Notes: a model not told the origin generated them from the letters alone. A stretch of 64,000 bases of DNA from Acidobacteria bacterium Ga0074141 (GCA_001464665.1 LNDP01000019.1:1-64000), one strand, 5' to 3'. Positions 42,401-52,200 are shown, counted from the first letter of the stretch. Numbers and translations are program-made.

Positions 42401-42839
42401 GTCCGACAAGTCCGGCACGAACCGGATTCTGATGGATATAGTTCACCTTTTGCATGAATGTGTCTTCACCGATTATCCGAAAGGCATCAGGATGATGCTG
42501 CCATACCGAATGCTTGTAACCTTTCCGCTTCTCTTCTTGCCGGAGCTTTCTCAATGAGCTTTCAAACTCATTCTCTTTTAGATAGTCGAGGATTCGTTTT
42601 GCCGATACCCCATTCAGAAACCGGAGCACGTCAGAAATTTCGCGATGCCCGTCGGTAACCACATGCGAGTGATCGGGCATGATCACATACGCGAAGATCA
42701 AAATTTCGCCCGAGCCCCGAGCCTCGCTCCATGCGTTGCAGACGATCTGCTTGATGATCTCCGTGCGGAATATCGGAAGGCGATCATGGGCGACCGACGT
42801 CAAATAGTAGCAGGGTTTATCTCGGGTTATCTGGATCAT
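42300..42839 (-). mobile_element. REP-associated tyrosine transposase (RAYT, IS200-like)
   Basis: This 179-residue protein of the Y1 transposase family has FAYVIMPDHSHVV near residue 52 (the HxH metal motif), YKHSVWQHHPDAFRIIG and the RAYT-typical KVNYIHQNPVRAGLVG with the catalytic tyrosine, then YRFSSARLWKRNPLDDE. The start at 42839 excludes the palindromic unit. RAYTs mobilise REP sequences by single-strand transposition, and here REP-like units lie on both sides. It seems intact. Confidence 0.9.
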
Positions 42840-42852
42840 AAACTCAAGCGGC

Positions 42853-43118
42853 GGCGTAGCCGCAGATTTATAGGTTACCCTAACGGCGTGGCAGAGCACA
42901 CGCCGCTCATCAATGGGCAAAGCCCACTCCGAACCTCTTTGGGCTCGGCCCATCGATGAGCGGTGAGTCTCCGACTCACCGAGGAGGCCCTTCACCCCGC
43001 CGCGGCTCTGCCGCCGCTTAGCGCCAATTTATGAGTTTGTGATCGGTCTGGAACGGCTCGTCATCCAGCGGGTTCCCTTTCCAAAGCCTGGCGCTCGAGA
43101 AGCGTAAGTCTTCCGCTC
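42853..43118. repeat. REP-like palindromic unit, copy B
   Basis: This is the second copy of the unit at 42134-42400, with a few base changes. It includes the palindromes and again the last part of a RAYT gene, showing that a whole element was duplicated in tandem and the second transposase was cut short. Confidence 0.8.
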
Positions 43119-43130
43119 GTTCCGCCAAGC
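43018..43130 (-). pseudogene. Truncated second RAYT gene (3' end only)
   Basis: On the minus strand the frame ends FSSARLWKGNPLDDEPFQTD, then HKLINWR and stop, nearly the same as the end of the intact transposase. Upstream, the sequence changes to repeats of GTTCCGCCAAGCC and no RAYT body is present. Confidence 0.75.
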
Positions 43131-43354
43131 CTGCAAATCGTTCCGCCAAGCCCACAAATCTCTCAAAACCCGGTAAATACGGTCTTTCACGTATTTAGCC
43201 CAAATTTTGCCCGATCAAACCCAACCGCGATCGGCCAGTCTTGAAAAAAGACTAGACAAAACTACCCAACTGCCTTATAAATAATCGAGAAAAAATATAT
43301 GTTCCCACTTTTCCGAACCGACAATCCAAGCTTTCAAGAACATAGGAGCAAGTA

Positions 43355-43894
43355 ATGAGTGACCAGGCAAAGATCGTCATTGTCCGCGATGGAACTACAA
43401 TTGAGATTTCTGGCAGTGAAGCGTTCGTTCGCGAACAAATCACGACTTTTAAGGATGTCGTGACTCAAGCATTTGAATCTCGCAATGAGCACGCGGAGAC
43501 AAAAATTAACTCAAGAGTATCCACCTCATCACCGAACGATGGGCAGCCAAACGAGGAACTACGCTTTGATAACTTACTCCACATCGAAGGCGAAGTAGTG
43601 CGAATTTTAAAGAAGGTAAGTGGAAATTCTAAAGCCGAGCTAACTGTTAGGACAGCTCTTATTTACCTTTTGGGCAAGGAACTTTCTGGAGTAAATAGTG
43701 CGCCCGCATCCGAGATTAGGCAAGTATGCGAAGAACTAGGGTGCCTAGATTCAAGCAATTTTGCTTCATACCTCAAAGGTGCAAAGCAATGGGTTCTTGC
43801 TGACGGCAAGAAGGGCGGTAACAAAATTTATCGGCTAACAGTCCCAGGCCGGGAGAAGGCTATGGAAATCGCGAAATTAGAAAATGGAAGCTGA
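43355..43894 (+). CDS. Unknown protein with C-terminal winged-helix-like region (AT-rich island)
   Basis: This 179-residue protein begins KIVIVRDGTTIEISGSEAFV, a short beta/alpha part, followed by an acidic linker and, from about 95, a helical region with SEIRQVCEELGCLDSSNFAS and NKIYRLTVPGREKAMEI, which looks like a DNA-binding or protein-binding winged helix. GAGCAAGTA precedes the ATG. It overlaps the next gene by 11 bases. The codon and base use are more AT-rich than the surroundings, so it was probably acquired. I recognise no named family. Confidence 0.8.
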   Translation: MSDQAKIVIVRDGTTIEISGSEAFVREQITTFKDVVTQAFESRNEHAETKINSRVSTSSPNDGQPNEELRFDNLLHIEGEVVRILKKVSGNSKAELTVRTALIYLLGKELSGVNSAPASEIRQVCEELGCLDSSNFASYLKGAKQWVLADGKKGGNKIYRLTVPGREKAMEIAKLENGS

Positions 43895-44654
43895 GGCCAA
43901 GTTAATTTTAGAATCGGCATCTGATTCGCCGCTTGCAGACACAATCCTTAGAGCATTCAAGGATGTCGAGAGGAACTATTTTCTACAAAGTTGGAAGACG
44001 AGCGAATTAGATTCCGGACATTTCGTAGAGCTTGTCCGAAGGTTCATTGATTTTCGTTTATTCGGAAGCTATACACCGATTGGAAAAAATCTCTCCAAAT
44101 TCAATAATGCCGAGTTGTCGCGCCTCGAAGGGCAGTCAGGAGCTCATGATTCTTATCGCTTCCACATTCCCAGGCTTATGTTTGCCATTTATGGAATGAG
44201 GAATAAGAGAGGAATCGGTCATGTTGGGCCAGTAAGCGCCAATTATTTAGATGCAACGCTTATTCTGAGTGCGATTAAATGGATTCTCGCTGAGATTCTT
44301 CGAATCGAAAGTAATCTTGATATTTCCGAAACCGTTGCCATAGTAGACAGGATTGTTGAACGGCCAGTACCTGGAATCTGGGATGCGGGCAGCGTTAAGC
44401 GGATTCTGATCGATGGTCTAACAAAAAAGGAGCAAGTTCTTTTTCTCCTACTAGCGCAGTCACCGCAAACTGAGCAGCAGCTTATTGATAGCTTAGAGGT
44501 CCCCGAGAAGGGCCGCAGCGACTTTAGAAAAGTCCTAAGAGCGCTACACCGTGAACACTTCATCGAATATACTCCCGAGCGTAAGTGCATTTTATCTCCG
44601 AAAGGGTTTCCTATTGCCGAGCGAATCGCGCTTAACCACGCTAACGGAGCGTAG
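43884..44654 (+). CDS. Unknown protein, partner of the preceding gene (AT-rich island)
   Basis: This 256-residue, mainly helical protein contains FGSYTPIGKNLSKFNNAELS, MRNKRGIGHVGPVSANYLDA and TLILSAIKWILAEILRI. The NKRGIGHVG segment followed by a helix resembles conserved parts of uncharacterised accessory proteins found near defence or mobile genes; this is a recollection, not a match. The C-terminal about 80 residues (KKEQVLFLLLAQSPQTEQQL, then RKVLRALHREHFIEYTPERK) look like a winged helix. Its start overlaps the stop of the previous gene, so the two are translated together. Confidence 0.8.
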   Translation: MEAEAKLILESASDSPLADTILRAFKDVERNYFLQSWKTSELDSGHFVELVRRFIDFRLFGSYTPIGKNLSKFNNAELSRLEGQSGAHDSYRFHIPRLMFAIYGMRNKRGIGHVGPVSANYLDATLILSAIKWILAEILRIESNLDISETVAIVDRIVERPVPGIWDAGSVKRILIDGLTKKEQVLFLLLAQSPQTEQQLIDSLEVPEKGRSDFRKVLRALHREHFIEYTPERKCILSPKGFPIAERIALNHANGA

Positions 44655-44778
44655 CGATTAACGTTCCTGTCTAAGCAGTTATTTACCAACCAGCTTCTCG
44701 GAATTCCTTCAATGGCTTGCAGGAGGGTTTTGTAGCGGCGTTGTTAAATGGGGGGAATGAGGGCAGAATCTAGGGGTG

Positions 44779-46116
44779 ATGGGGAAGCGGGCGATACTGG
44801 TTGTTGAGGATGAGGAGCTGATGCGGAATATCCTTCGCCGGTTGCTTGAGGCGGAGGGTTATAGCGTCTTTACGGCGGACTCGGCCGAGGCGGGGCTGCG
44901 TGTTTTTGCCGAAAACGAGATCGCCGTGACGGTGACGGACATCAAGATGGCCGGGATGGACGGGCTGACGATGCTCGACCACATCAAGGCGATAGACGAG
45001 CAGGCACTCGTCGTTGTGATGACGGCTTTCTCGTCGGTCGATTCGGCCATCGCCGCTCTCCGCAAAGGCGCCTACGACTACATCACCAAGCCCTTTCTCA
45101 ACGACGACATTCTCAAGACCATCCGCAACGCCCTCGCCCAGGACGAGCTCTTTCGCCAAAACCGGGCGCTCCGCCGCGAGCTTTACCGCGAGTATAATTT
45201 CTCGGAAATGATCGGCAGCGGGCCGGCGTTTGCGGGCGTGCTTGAGATGGTGCAGAAGGTCGCCGATACCAATTCGACCGTGCTGATCCGCGGCGAAAGC
45301 GGCACCGGAAAGGAACTCATTGCCCGGGCGTTGCACTTCAACAGCCGCCGCTCCGACCGGCCGTTCCTCGCCGTCAACTGCGGTGCGCTGCCCGATTCCC
45401 TGCTCGAAAGCGAACTCTTCGGCCACGTCCGCGGGGCGTTCACCGGTGCGGTCGGCGATAAGAAGGGCTTCTTCCGCTCGGCCGATGGCGGAACTGTTTT
45501 TCTGGATGAGATCGGCGAGACGACGCCCGCACTTCAGGTCAAGCTCCTGCGTGCGGTGCAGGAACACGAGGTGACGCCGGTCGGTGCCTCCGTGGCCGTT
45601 GGCTTCGATGCCCGCATCATCGCCGCCACGCACAAGGACCTCGAAGCCGAGGTCCGCGAAGGCCGCTTCCGCGAGGATCTTTTCTATCGGCTCAACGTCA
45701 TCGAGATCGTCGTCCCGCCGCTCCGCGAACGCCGCGAGGACATCCCCGCACTCGCAAAGCATTTTGCCCTAAAGTCCGCCACAAAACAGAACAGCCCGCG
45801 GAAGCCGGTCACCGACGAAGCCATCAACGCACTCACCGAATACGCCTGGCCGGGAAACATCCGCGAGCTTGAGAATGTGATCGAGCGGGCGTTCATTCTC
45901 AGCGACGCGGAGATCGGTCTTGCCGATCTGCCGCCCGCCGTCTCAAAGAACTTCAGCGGAACGGAAAGTGGCGGGATCAAGACGCTCGAAGACATCGAAC
46001 GCGAATACATTCTCCAGACTCTGGAATCGCTTGGGCAGGATAAATCGGCCGCGGCCGCGGCGCTCGGGATAGACCTCTCGACGCTTTACAGAAAGCTTAA
46101 ACGCTACGAAACCTAA
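44779..46116 (+). CDS. Sigma54-dependent response regulator, NtrC family
   Basis: This protein has about 445 residues. The receiver domain (about 4-120) has the phospho-aspartate in VTVTDIKMAGMDGLT and the lysine in YDYITKPF. The AAA+ domain (about 145-375) has the Walker A GESGTGKE, the sigma54 contact GAFTGA and the arginine-finger region PLRERREDI. A Fis-type helix-turn-helix closes the chain (KSAAAAALGIDLSTLYRKLK). It activates sigma54 promoters on signal from an unlinked kinase. A GTG just upstream at 44776 is an alternative start. Confidence 0.96.
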   Translation: MGKRAILVVEDEELMRNILRRLLEAEGYSVFTADSAEAGLRVFAENEIAVTVTDIKMAGMDGLTMLDHIKAIDEQALVVVMTAFSSVDSAIAALRKGAYDYITKPFLNDDILKTIRNALAQDELFRQNRALRRELYREYNFSEMIGSGPAFAGVLEMVQKVADTNSTVLIRGESGTGKELIARALHFNSRRSDRPFLAVNCGALPDSLLESELFGHVRGAFTGAVGDKKGFFRSADGGTVFLDEIGETTPALQVKLLRAVQEHEVTPVGASVAVGFDARIIAATHKDLEAEVREGRFREDLFYRLNVIEIVVPPLRERREDIPALAKHFALKSATKQNSPRKPVTDEAINALTEYAWPGNIRELENVIERAFILSDAEIGLADLPPAVSKNFSGTESGGIKTLEDIEREYILQTLESLGQDKSAAAAALGIDLSTLYRKLKRYET

Positions 46117-46652
46117 CGCGTGAACATCTCGACGACGAAGTAGTTCGTCTCGTCGATCCGTACCATGGTTCCGGCAAGATACGGAGCCTGAAAAAGCATG
46201 TCGGCCGAATACGCTTTCCCCATTATTTTCTGGCCCTCGTTCAATTCGCTTTGCGAGAGAAGCTCGGCCGGGAACCACGTGTCGGCATCGATCTCAACGG
46301 CCGTCGGCTCGCCGAGCTTTGCGGCTTCCGCAGCGAGTTGGTCGGCATCTTCTTTTTCATAAAGGATGACTGCACGGAGCTTCTTGTCGTTCGGCCCCGG
46401 CGAGCGGCCGGGCTCGGCGACCGCGGGCTGCTCGACCCACGCAACCTCGACCGGCACGAACGGAAGCTTTATCAGCAACCCGAGCTCCTCGGCCTTCTCA
46501 TTCACCTGCGGAGTGTTCTTTTCATTAACCTCACGCGGCGAGACCGGTGCCGAGTTGTTTGCTGCCTCTTCGCCGCCCACGCATCCGGCCAGCGGCACAA
46601 TAGAAAAAATAATCGCGAGTGCTACAATCTGATTTGAAAAAGTCCTTAACAC
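46113..46652 (-). CDS. Putative lipoprotein
   Basis: This protein has about 179 residues. The start is taken as GTG at 46652, which leaves a short signal sequence and lipobox (VALAIIFSIVPLAGCVGGEE). The mature part is acidic, with VEIDADTWFPAELLSQSELN and IMGKAYSADMLFQAPYLA. No family is recognised. It is convergent with the NtrC gene and overlaps it by 4 bases. Confidence 0.75.
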   Translation of the reverse strand: MLRTFSNQIVALAIIFSIVPLAGCVGGEEAANNSAPVSPREVNEKNTPQVNEKAEELGLLIKLPFVPVEVAWVEQPAVAEPGRSPGPNDKKLRAVILYEKEDADQLAAEAAKLGEPTAVEIDADTWFPAELLSQSELNEGQKIMGKAYSADMLFQAPYLAGTMVRIDETNYFVVEMFTR

Positions 46653-46699
46653 GCAGAAGATTCTATTCCCGCCGGCTGCGGTTTGCAACGGAGTGAGAA

Positions 46700-48034
46700 T
46701 TGCCGGGCAGCTCGGCAAGCGTTCGAATGAATAACGAAAAGCGATTTCCCGTCCGCGGTGCGTGGTACGCATTGCTGATTCTTTTCCTTATCAACACGGT
46801 CAATTTCTTTGACCGGCTGATCATCGGCGCCGTCGGCGAACCGATCCGCAGGGAATTTGAGCTGAGCGATACATCGCTCGGGTTGCTGAGCACGGCCTTT
46901 ACGCTGCTCTATGCGTTTGTCGGAATTCCCTTCGGCCGCCTCGCCGATCGCGTCCCGCGGAAACGCATCCTCGCGGCGGGAGTTTTTGTTTGGAGCCTGC
47001 TTACTTTCGCCTCCGGCTTTGCACGAAACTTCACGCAGATCTTTTTGCTCCGGCTCGGAGTCGGAGTCGGCGAGGCATCATGCGCACCGGCGGCGACTTC
47101 ACTGATCAGCGACCTTTTCCCCGAGGACAAGCGTGCCCGGGCGATGAGCATCTTTATGCTTGGGCTGCCTATCGGCATCGCACTGAGCTTTGCGGTTAGC
47201 GGCTGGGTCGCCCAGGAATACGGCTGGCGGACGGCCTTTTTCGTCGCCGGATTTCCGGGACTTCTACTTGCCGTCGCTGCCCTCTTCATCCGGGAACCGC
47301 TCCGCAGCGATGCACCGACTGTCGCCTCAACGACCGGCCTTTCGTGGGAGCCATTCCGCCGCGTCATCTCGTCACAGACGATGTTCTGGCTGATACTTTC
47401 GGGAGCGGTACACAACTTCAGCCTCTACGCCTTGAGCTCCTTCATGACGCCGTACCTGATGCGGTTCCACGAACTCGACATCCGCGATGCGAACATCATC
47501 GCGATGCTCGTAAACGGCATCTTTACGCTTCCCGGGTTGATCCTCGGCGGCATCGCCGGCGACCTCGCAAAACGTTGGCGACTGAACGGCGGGCTGATCG
47601 TCGTCGCCGCCGCAACGCTACTTTCGGTCCCGCTTTTCTACACGGCGATCATGGCCGAGGCCGGCAATACGACGGTGTTTCTGCTCGCGATGGGCTCGGC
47701 ATTTGCCTTGATGTATTTCTACTATTCGGTCACATACGCGACCATCGCGGACATCACTCCGCGGGAACTTCGCGGCACGGCAATGGCAGTCTATTTCATG
47801 GCGATGTACCTGCTCGGCGGTGCTCTCGGGCCCTACGTCGTCGGGATGATGAGCGATCACTTCACCCGAAACGCGGCCCTCGCCGCCGGCGTAACCGAAC
47901 TCTCGGCCGCAGCCCTCGAACCCTTCCGCGGTGCCGGCCTGCAATCGGCAATGATGATCATCCCCGTCCTCTGCATCGCCCTCGCAATAATTATGTTCCT
48001 CGCGGCCCGAGCAAGAACCCGGATCAGCGAGTGA
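46700..48034 (+). CDS. Major facilitator superfamily transporter
   Basis: This protein has about 444 residues with twelve predicted membrane helices. The first loop has FGRLADRVPRKRIL (the MFS signature) and GVGVGEASCAPAATSLISDL, typical of the spinster-like MFS group. GGAG stands 6 bases before the TTG at 46700; an ATG at 46727 is an alternative. Substrate unknown. Confidence 0.9.
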   Translation: MPGSSASVRMNNEKRFPVRGAWYALLILFLINTVNFFDRLIIGAVGEPIRREFELSDTSLGLLSTAFTLLYAFVGIPFGRLADRVPRKRILAAGVFVWSLLTFASGFARNFTQIFLLRLGVGVGEASCAPAATSLISDLFPEDKRARAMSIFMLGLPIGIALSFAVSGWVAQEYGWRTAFFVAGFPGLLLAVAALFIREPLRSDAPTVASTTGLSWEPFRRVISSQTMFWLILSGAVHNFSLYALSSFMTPYLMRFHELDIRDANIIAMLVNGIFTLPGLILGGIAGDLAKRWRLNGGLIVVAAATLLSVPLFYTAIMAEAGNTTVFLLAMGSAFALMYFYYSVTYATIADITPRELRGTAMAVYFMAMYLLGGALGPYVVGMMSDHFTRNAALAAGVTELSAAALEPFRGAGLQSAMMIIPVLCIALAIIMFLAARARTRISE

Positions 48035-48091
48035 CCACTCATCACTCCTCACTTCCCTATGCTAAAATCTCCCTTTATACATCTATAAGCT

Positions 48092-49765
48092 ATGGCAACT
48101 GAGATAAAGGAAGCGAAGACGGCCGCCGAGGCGGAGAAGCAGCGTTGGGAAGAGCAAACACTCGCGAAGGTGCTAGAGAGATCGCCGGAGCGTAAGGCGT
48201 CGTTTGAGGGCGTTTCGCTCGAACCGGTAGAGCGGCTCTACACCGAGGCCGAGAGCGACGACATTGACGTCGGCTTCCCCGGCGAGTATCCGTACAAACG
48301 CGGCATCCACCCGACCGGCTATCGCGGCCGGCTCTGGACGATGCGCCAATTCGCTGGCTTCTCTTCGCCTGAGAACACCAACGCCCGGTTCAAGTACCTG
48401 ATGGAACATGGCCAGACCGGCCTTTCGGTCGCCTACGACCTGCCCGCATTGATGGGCCTTGATGCGGATTCGCCGCTTTCGGAGGGCGAGGTCGGCAAGT
48501 GCGGAGTCGCTGTCTCGAGCCTTGCGGATTTCGAGGTGCTTTTTGACGGCATTCCGCTCGACGAGGTCACCGTCTCGCAGACGATCAACGCCCCGGCCCC
48601 GATCTTTCTCGCGATGTATCTCGTAGTCGCCGAAAAGCAAAAGGCCGATTTCAACAAGATCTCCGGCACGCTCCAAAACGACATTCTCAAAGAATACATA
48701 GCCCAGAAAGAATGGATCTACCCGATCAAGCCGGCGATGAAACTCGTCATCGATACTTTCGAATACACGGTCAAACACGTTCCGAAATACAACCCGATCT
48801 CCATCTCCGGCTACCACATCCGCGAGGCCGGTGCGACCGCATTGCAGGAGCTGGCGTTTACGCTCCGTGATGGCGTCGAATACGTTCAATACGGCGTCGA
48901 TCGCGGTATGGACGTCGACGATTTCGTCCCGCGTCTCTCGTTTTTCTTTAATGCTCACAACGACTTTTTTGAAGAGATCGCCAAGTACCGTGCCGCCCGC
49001 GTCATCTGGGCACGGACGATGAAGGAACGCTTCGGCGCAATGAACCCGCGGACGATGCAGATGCGTTTCCACACGCAGACGGCCGGCGTTTCGCTCACCG
49101 TCCAACAGCCGCTTAATAACATCGCCCGCGTCGCGATACAAGCGCTCGCCGGAGTTCTCGGCGGCACGCAGTCGCTCCACACAGATTCATTTGACGAGGC
49201 CCTGGCTCTGCCCTCGGACGAGGCGGCCGTGATCGCACTTCGCACACAACAGATCATCGCCGAAGAGACCGGCGTCGTTAACACGGTCGATCCGCTCGCC
49301 GGCAGCTATTACGTCGAATCGCTGACCGAAAAGATGATCGAAGGCTGTTTTGATTATTTCGACAAGATCGATGGCTTCGGCGGCATGGTCGAGGCGGTCG
49401 AGGCCGGTTTTCCGCAGCGGGAGATCCAGGAATCTGCATATCAATATCAGAAGGCCGTCGAGCGAAAAGAGCAGGTGATCGTCGGTGTGAACAAATACAC
49501 GATGGAGGAAGAGGCCGGCAGGTACAACATCCTCCAGATCGACGAGGCCGTCCGCGACCACCAACTCGAACGTCTCGCCCACGTAAAATCGACCCGCGAC
49601 AACGGCGCCGTTGCAACGTCACTCGATCGCCTGAAGCTCGCCGCCCGCGACAACGAAAACACAATGCCCGCCATCATCGAAGCAGTCGCCGCATACGCAA
49701 CTGTCGAAGAGATATGCGTCGCGCTAAGGGATGTGTATGGCATTTACGAAGAGCCAGCGTTTTAG
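48092..49765 (+). CDS. Acyl-CoA mutase large subunit (methylmalonyl-CoA mutase family)
   Basis: This 557-residue protein covers the catalytic TIM-barrel of methylmalonyl-CoA mutase ([52 protein letters not shown]-like text near 240, [20 protein letters not shown]). It has no C-terminal B12-binding domain, so a separate small subunit must bind cobalamin, as in isobutyryl-CoA mutase-type enzymes and the large subunit of split mutases. The partner is not in the window. It rearranges branched and straight acyl-CoA thioesters. Confidence 0.93.
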   Translation: MATEIKEAKTAAEAEKQRWEEQTLAKVLERSPERKASFEGVSLEPVERLYTEAESDDIDVGFPGEYPYKRGIHPTGYRGRLWTMRQFAGFSSPENTNARFKYLMEHGQTGLSVAYDLPALMGLDADSPLSEGEVGKCGVAVSSLADFEVLFDGIPLDEVTVSQTINAPAPIFLAMYLVVAEKQKADFNKISGTLQNDILKEYIAQKEWIYPIKPAMKLVIDTFEYTVKHVPKYNPISISGYHIREAGATALQELAFTLRDGVEYVQYGVDRGMDVDDFVPRLSFFFNAHNDFFEEIAKYRAARVIWARTMKERFGAMNPRTMQMRFHTQTAGVSLTVQQPLNNIARVAIQALAGVLGGTQSLHTDSFDEALALPSDEAAVIALRTQQIIAEETGVVNTVDPLAGSYYVESLTEKMIEGCFDYFDKIDGFGGMVEAVEAGFPQREIQESAYQYQKAVERKEQVIVGVNKYTMEEEAGRYNILQIDEAVRDHQLERLAHVKSTRDNGAVATSLDRLKLAARDNENTMPAIIEAVAAYATVEEICVALRDVYGIYEEPAF

Positions 49766-49781
49766 TTTTTTTGTTCAGCCG

Positions 49782-49829
49782 TTAGCGATCAGCTGTCAGC
49801 AAGCCCAAAAGCTTACAGCTAATCGCTAA
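49782..49829. terminator. Hairpin after the mutase gene
   Basis: TTAGCGATCAGCTGT pairs with ACAGCTAATCGCTAA (one mismatch). It belongs to the simple AGCTGTTAGC-type spacer DNA. It is likely a transcription end, although no T-run follows. Confidence 0.5.
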
Positions 49830-50016
49830 CAGCTAATAGCTGATCAAAACAATACAAGAATTCAAGAACCTCACCGTCTAGGCATATTTGAATCCGAAAG
49901 TGGAATTGAGCCGAAAGCGTCCCCAGAACACCTTTTGACCGCATTCGAACGTTGAGTTTCTCTCAACGCTCGAAAAGTATGTAGCCGAAAGTAGCAATTT
50001 ATTTCTGGAGACGCAT

Positions 50017-50676
50017 ATGAAACTAACACTATCACTTACAGCATTTGTCGCCACCGCGGCGGTCCTCTCGGGCTGCGGAGGTGGGGCGACGAACACCACA
50101 TCGAACACGGCAGCAAACCGCACCAACACCGCTGTGGCAGCAAATACGACGAACTCGGCTGCTACGACGAATACCAACACCGCAGCCAACTCAAATCCAA
50201 TGGTCGGCGGAGCACCTATGCTGGCCACGCGAGACATCGTAGACAACGCGGTTGAATCGAAGGATCACACGACGTTGGTTGCCGCGGTTAAGGCGGCCGA
50301 CTTGGTAACAACTCTGAAGGGCACTGGCCCGTTCACCGTTTTTGCTCCGACCAACGCAGCTTTCGACAAGGTCCCGAAGGCGACTCTTGATGGATTGCTC
50401 AAGCCGGAAAGCAAGAAGGCACTGACCGGAATCCTGACCTACCACGTTGTGGCAGGCAAGCAGGATGCAGCGTCGATCGCAAAGGCGATCGAGGCCGGCA
50501 ATGGCAAGGCAACTTTCAAGACCGTCGCAGGCGGCACTTTGACTGCTTCGCTTGAGGGAGCGAAGGTGATCTTGACCGACGAAAACGGCGGCAAATCGAC
50601 CGTGACGATCGCCGACGTTATGCAGTCGAACGGTGTTATCCACGTTGTTGATACAGTCCTGATGCCCAAGTCGTAA
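50017..50676 (+). CDS. Fasciclin (FAS1) domain lipoprotein
   Basis: This 219-residue protein has signal peptide and lipobox (FVATAAVLSGCGGG), then a linker of Asn/Thr/Ala repeats (about 25-65). One FAS1 domain follows (TGPFTVFAPTNAAFDKVP near residue 105, YHVVAGK near 147, SNGVIHVVDTVLM at the end). FAS1 domains serve in adhesion or cell-surface contact. GGAG lies 8 bases before the ATG. A bidirectional terminator follows. Confidence 0.95.
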   Translation: MKLTLSLTAFVATAAVLSGCGGGATNTTSNTAANRTNTAVAANTTNSAATTNTNTAANSNPMVGGAPMLATRDIVDNAVESKDHTTLVAAVKAADLVTTLKGTGPFTVFAPTNAAFDKVPKATLDGLLKPESKKALTGILTYHVVAGKQDAASIAKAIEAGNGKATFKTVAGGTLTASLEGAKVILTDENGGKSTVTIADVMQSNGVIHVVDTVLMPKS

Positions 50677-50697
50677 TTCACGATTTGAGCCAAAAAG

Positions 50698-50741
50698 AAA
50701 AGCCGCGGAGAGCTGTCTTCCTCCGCGGCTTTTTTTCTTTT
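50698..50741. terminator. Bidirectional intrinsic terminator
   Basis: AAAAGCCGCGGAG pairs with CTCCGCGGCTTTT around a 9-base loop, with T's after it on the plus strand and A's before it. It serves the fasciclin gene and the convergent dehydrogenase gene. Confidence 0.9.
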
Positions 50742-50750
50742 CTTGCGGGA

Positions 50751-52040
50751 TCACTTTGCGTAACTTACGCGCCAGATCTTCCGCGCTCCATCGTCGGTGA
50801 TCAAGAGCGAGCCGTCCGAATGGACAAGCAGGCCGACAGGCCTTCCCCAGACTTCGTTCGAGGTTTCGTCCGGGAGCCACCCTGAAACGAATTCCTCGTA
50901 GCTGTTGCCTTCGAGCTTGCCGTTCGCGTCAAACTTGATGCGGGCGATCTTATACCCCGAAAGCTTTTGCCGGTTCCATGAGCCGTGAAAGGCGACGAAT
51001 GCATCGCCGCGATACTCTGCGGGAAACATCTTACCGGTGTAAAACTCTATCCCAAGAGCGGCGACGTGCGAGCGGAAAAGCACGTCGGGAACGATCGTCC
51101 TCTCCACGAGCTTCCGAGCTTCACCCTTCCGCCTCGGTTCTTCATTCGGGCCGATGTAGGCATACGGCCAGCCGTAGAATCCGCCCTCTTTGACCGAGGT
51201 CGCAAAGTCCGGCACGAGGTCATCGCCCATTCCGTCGCGTTCATTGACGGCGGTCCAGAGCTCGCCCGTCTTTGGGTTCCAGGCAAGCCCGATCGGATTT
51301 CGGAGGCCCGAAGCGTATATACGATGATTTTTCCCGTCGGGGTCGTAAACCGAGATCGCCGCTCGCCGCGGATCTTCCTCTTCTGAAACGTTCGTCTCCG
51401 AACCGATGGAAAGAAACATCTTCGAACCGTCCGGCGAGAAGATGATGTTCCGCGTCCAGTGTTGGTTATATCCACCGCGGGTCAGCTCGACCAGCCGCTC
51501 CGGCTCACCCTCGGCTGAAGTTTGTCCAATGCGGTACTTAAAGCGGACGACCGAGTCGGTGTTGGCAACGTAAAACCAATCCTTGTGAAACGCCATTCCG
51601 AAAGGCTGATCGAGTTTGTCCGACCAGACCCAACGCTCATCCGCAACACCGTCCTTGTTCTTATCTCGCAAGACGATAACGCGGTTTGCACGTGAATCGG
51701 CCACAAAGACGTCGCCATTCGGTGCAAGTACCATCCATCGCGGATAGACAAAATCGCCTTCGGCAAAGACGTTCACCTTAAAGCCCTTTGGCACACGGAG
51801 TTCGGCCGTCGCCGGTTGGGGTACCACCCGCGACGGCCGCCGAGCGCTGACCGTGTGAAACGGAGCCGGAAGCTTCTTTGGATCGACCGAGCGAACTAGC
51901 GGCCGCTCGACCTCCACAATCTTTGGCAGCGGAGGTGGTGCCGGCTTCGGCGTCTCGGCCGGCGTTTGGCCAAGGACGACGACGGCAAACAATGCGGTGG
52001 CGAAAGCTATCGCAGTAATCTCTGTGAGGAAGGTCTTCAT
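50751..52040 (-). CDS. Sorbosone-dehydrogenase-like secreted protein (PQQ-type propeller)
   Basis: This 429-residue protein has a signal peptide (ITAIAFATALFAVVVLG), then a six-bladed propeller of the L-sorbosone/glucose dehydrogenase family (PRWMVLAPNGDVFVADSRAN, YNQHWTRNIIFSPDGSKMFL, IYASGLRNPIGLAWNPKTGE, GRPVGLLVHSDGSLLITDDG). Such proteins oxidise sugars or aldehydes in the periplasm using PQQ. A proline-rich stretch (PKPAPPPLPK) follows the signal peptide. Whether PQQ is bound is not proven. Confidence 0.9.
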   Translation of the reverse strand: MKTFLTEITAIAFATALFAVVVLGQTPAETPKPAPPPLPKIVEVERPLVRSVDPKKLPAPFHTVSARRPSRVVPQPATAELRVPKGFKVNVFAEGDFVYPRWMVLAPNGDVFVADSRANRVIVLRDKNKDGVADERWVWSDKLDQPFGMAFHKDWFYVANTDSVVRFKYRIGQTSAEGEPERLVELTRGGYNQHWTRNIIFSPDGSKMFLSIGSETNVSEEEDPRRAAISVYDPDGKNHRIYASGLRNPIGLAWNPKTGELWTAVNERDGMGDDLVPDFATSVKEGGFYGWPYAYIGPNEEPRRKGEARKLVERTIVPDVLFRSHVAALGIEFYTGKMFPAEYRGDAFVAFHGSWNRQKLSGYKIARIKFDANGKLEGNSYEEFVSGWLPDETSNEVWGRPVGLLVHSDGSLLITDDGARKIWRVSYAK

Positions 52041-52200
52041 ATTTTCTCCGAAGTGATCTTATTAAGAACTAATGCGTTCAGAATATCCCCTCAGATGCCA
52101 GCGGTTCAAATATCGCCCCTAATTTCGGAGGTTCAGGAGCTCAAGGCCTCCGATATACGTCCGTTATCACGTCCGTAAATGACACCTCGATCGAAATTTG

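Noticed and set aside
44770-45762. A 330-codon frame antisense to the NtrC-type regulator
   Set aside because: It mirrors a clear AAA+ gene on the other strand and shows no family features.
44779-46116. Possible RtcR, the sigma54 activator of RNA repair operons
   Set aside because: Its N-terminal domain is a response-regulator receiver with phospho-aspartate, not a CARF domain, and it is 36 kb from rtcB.
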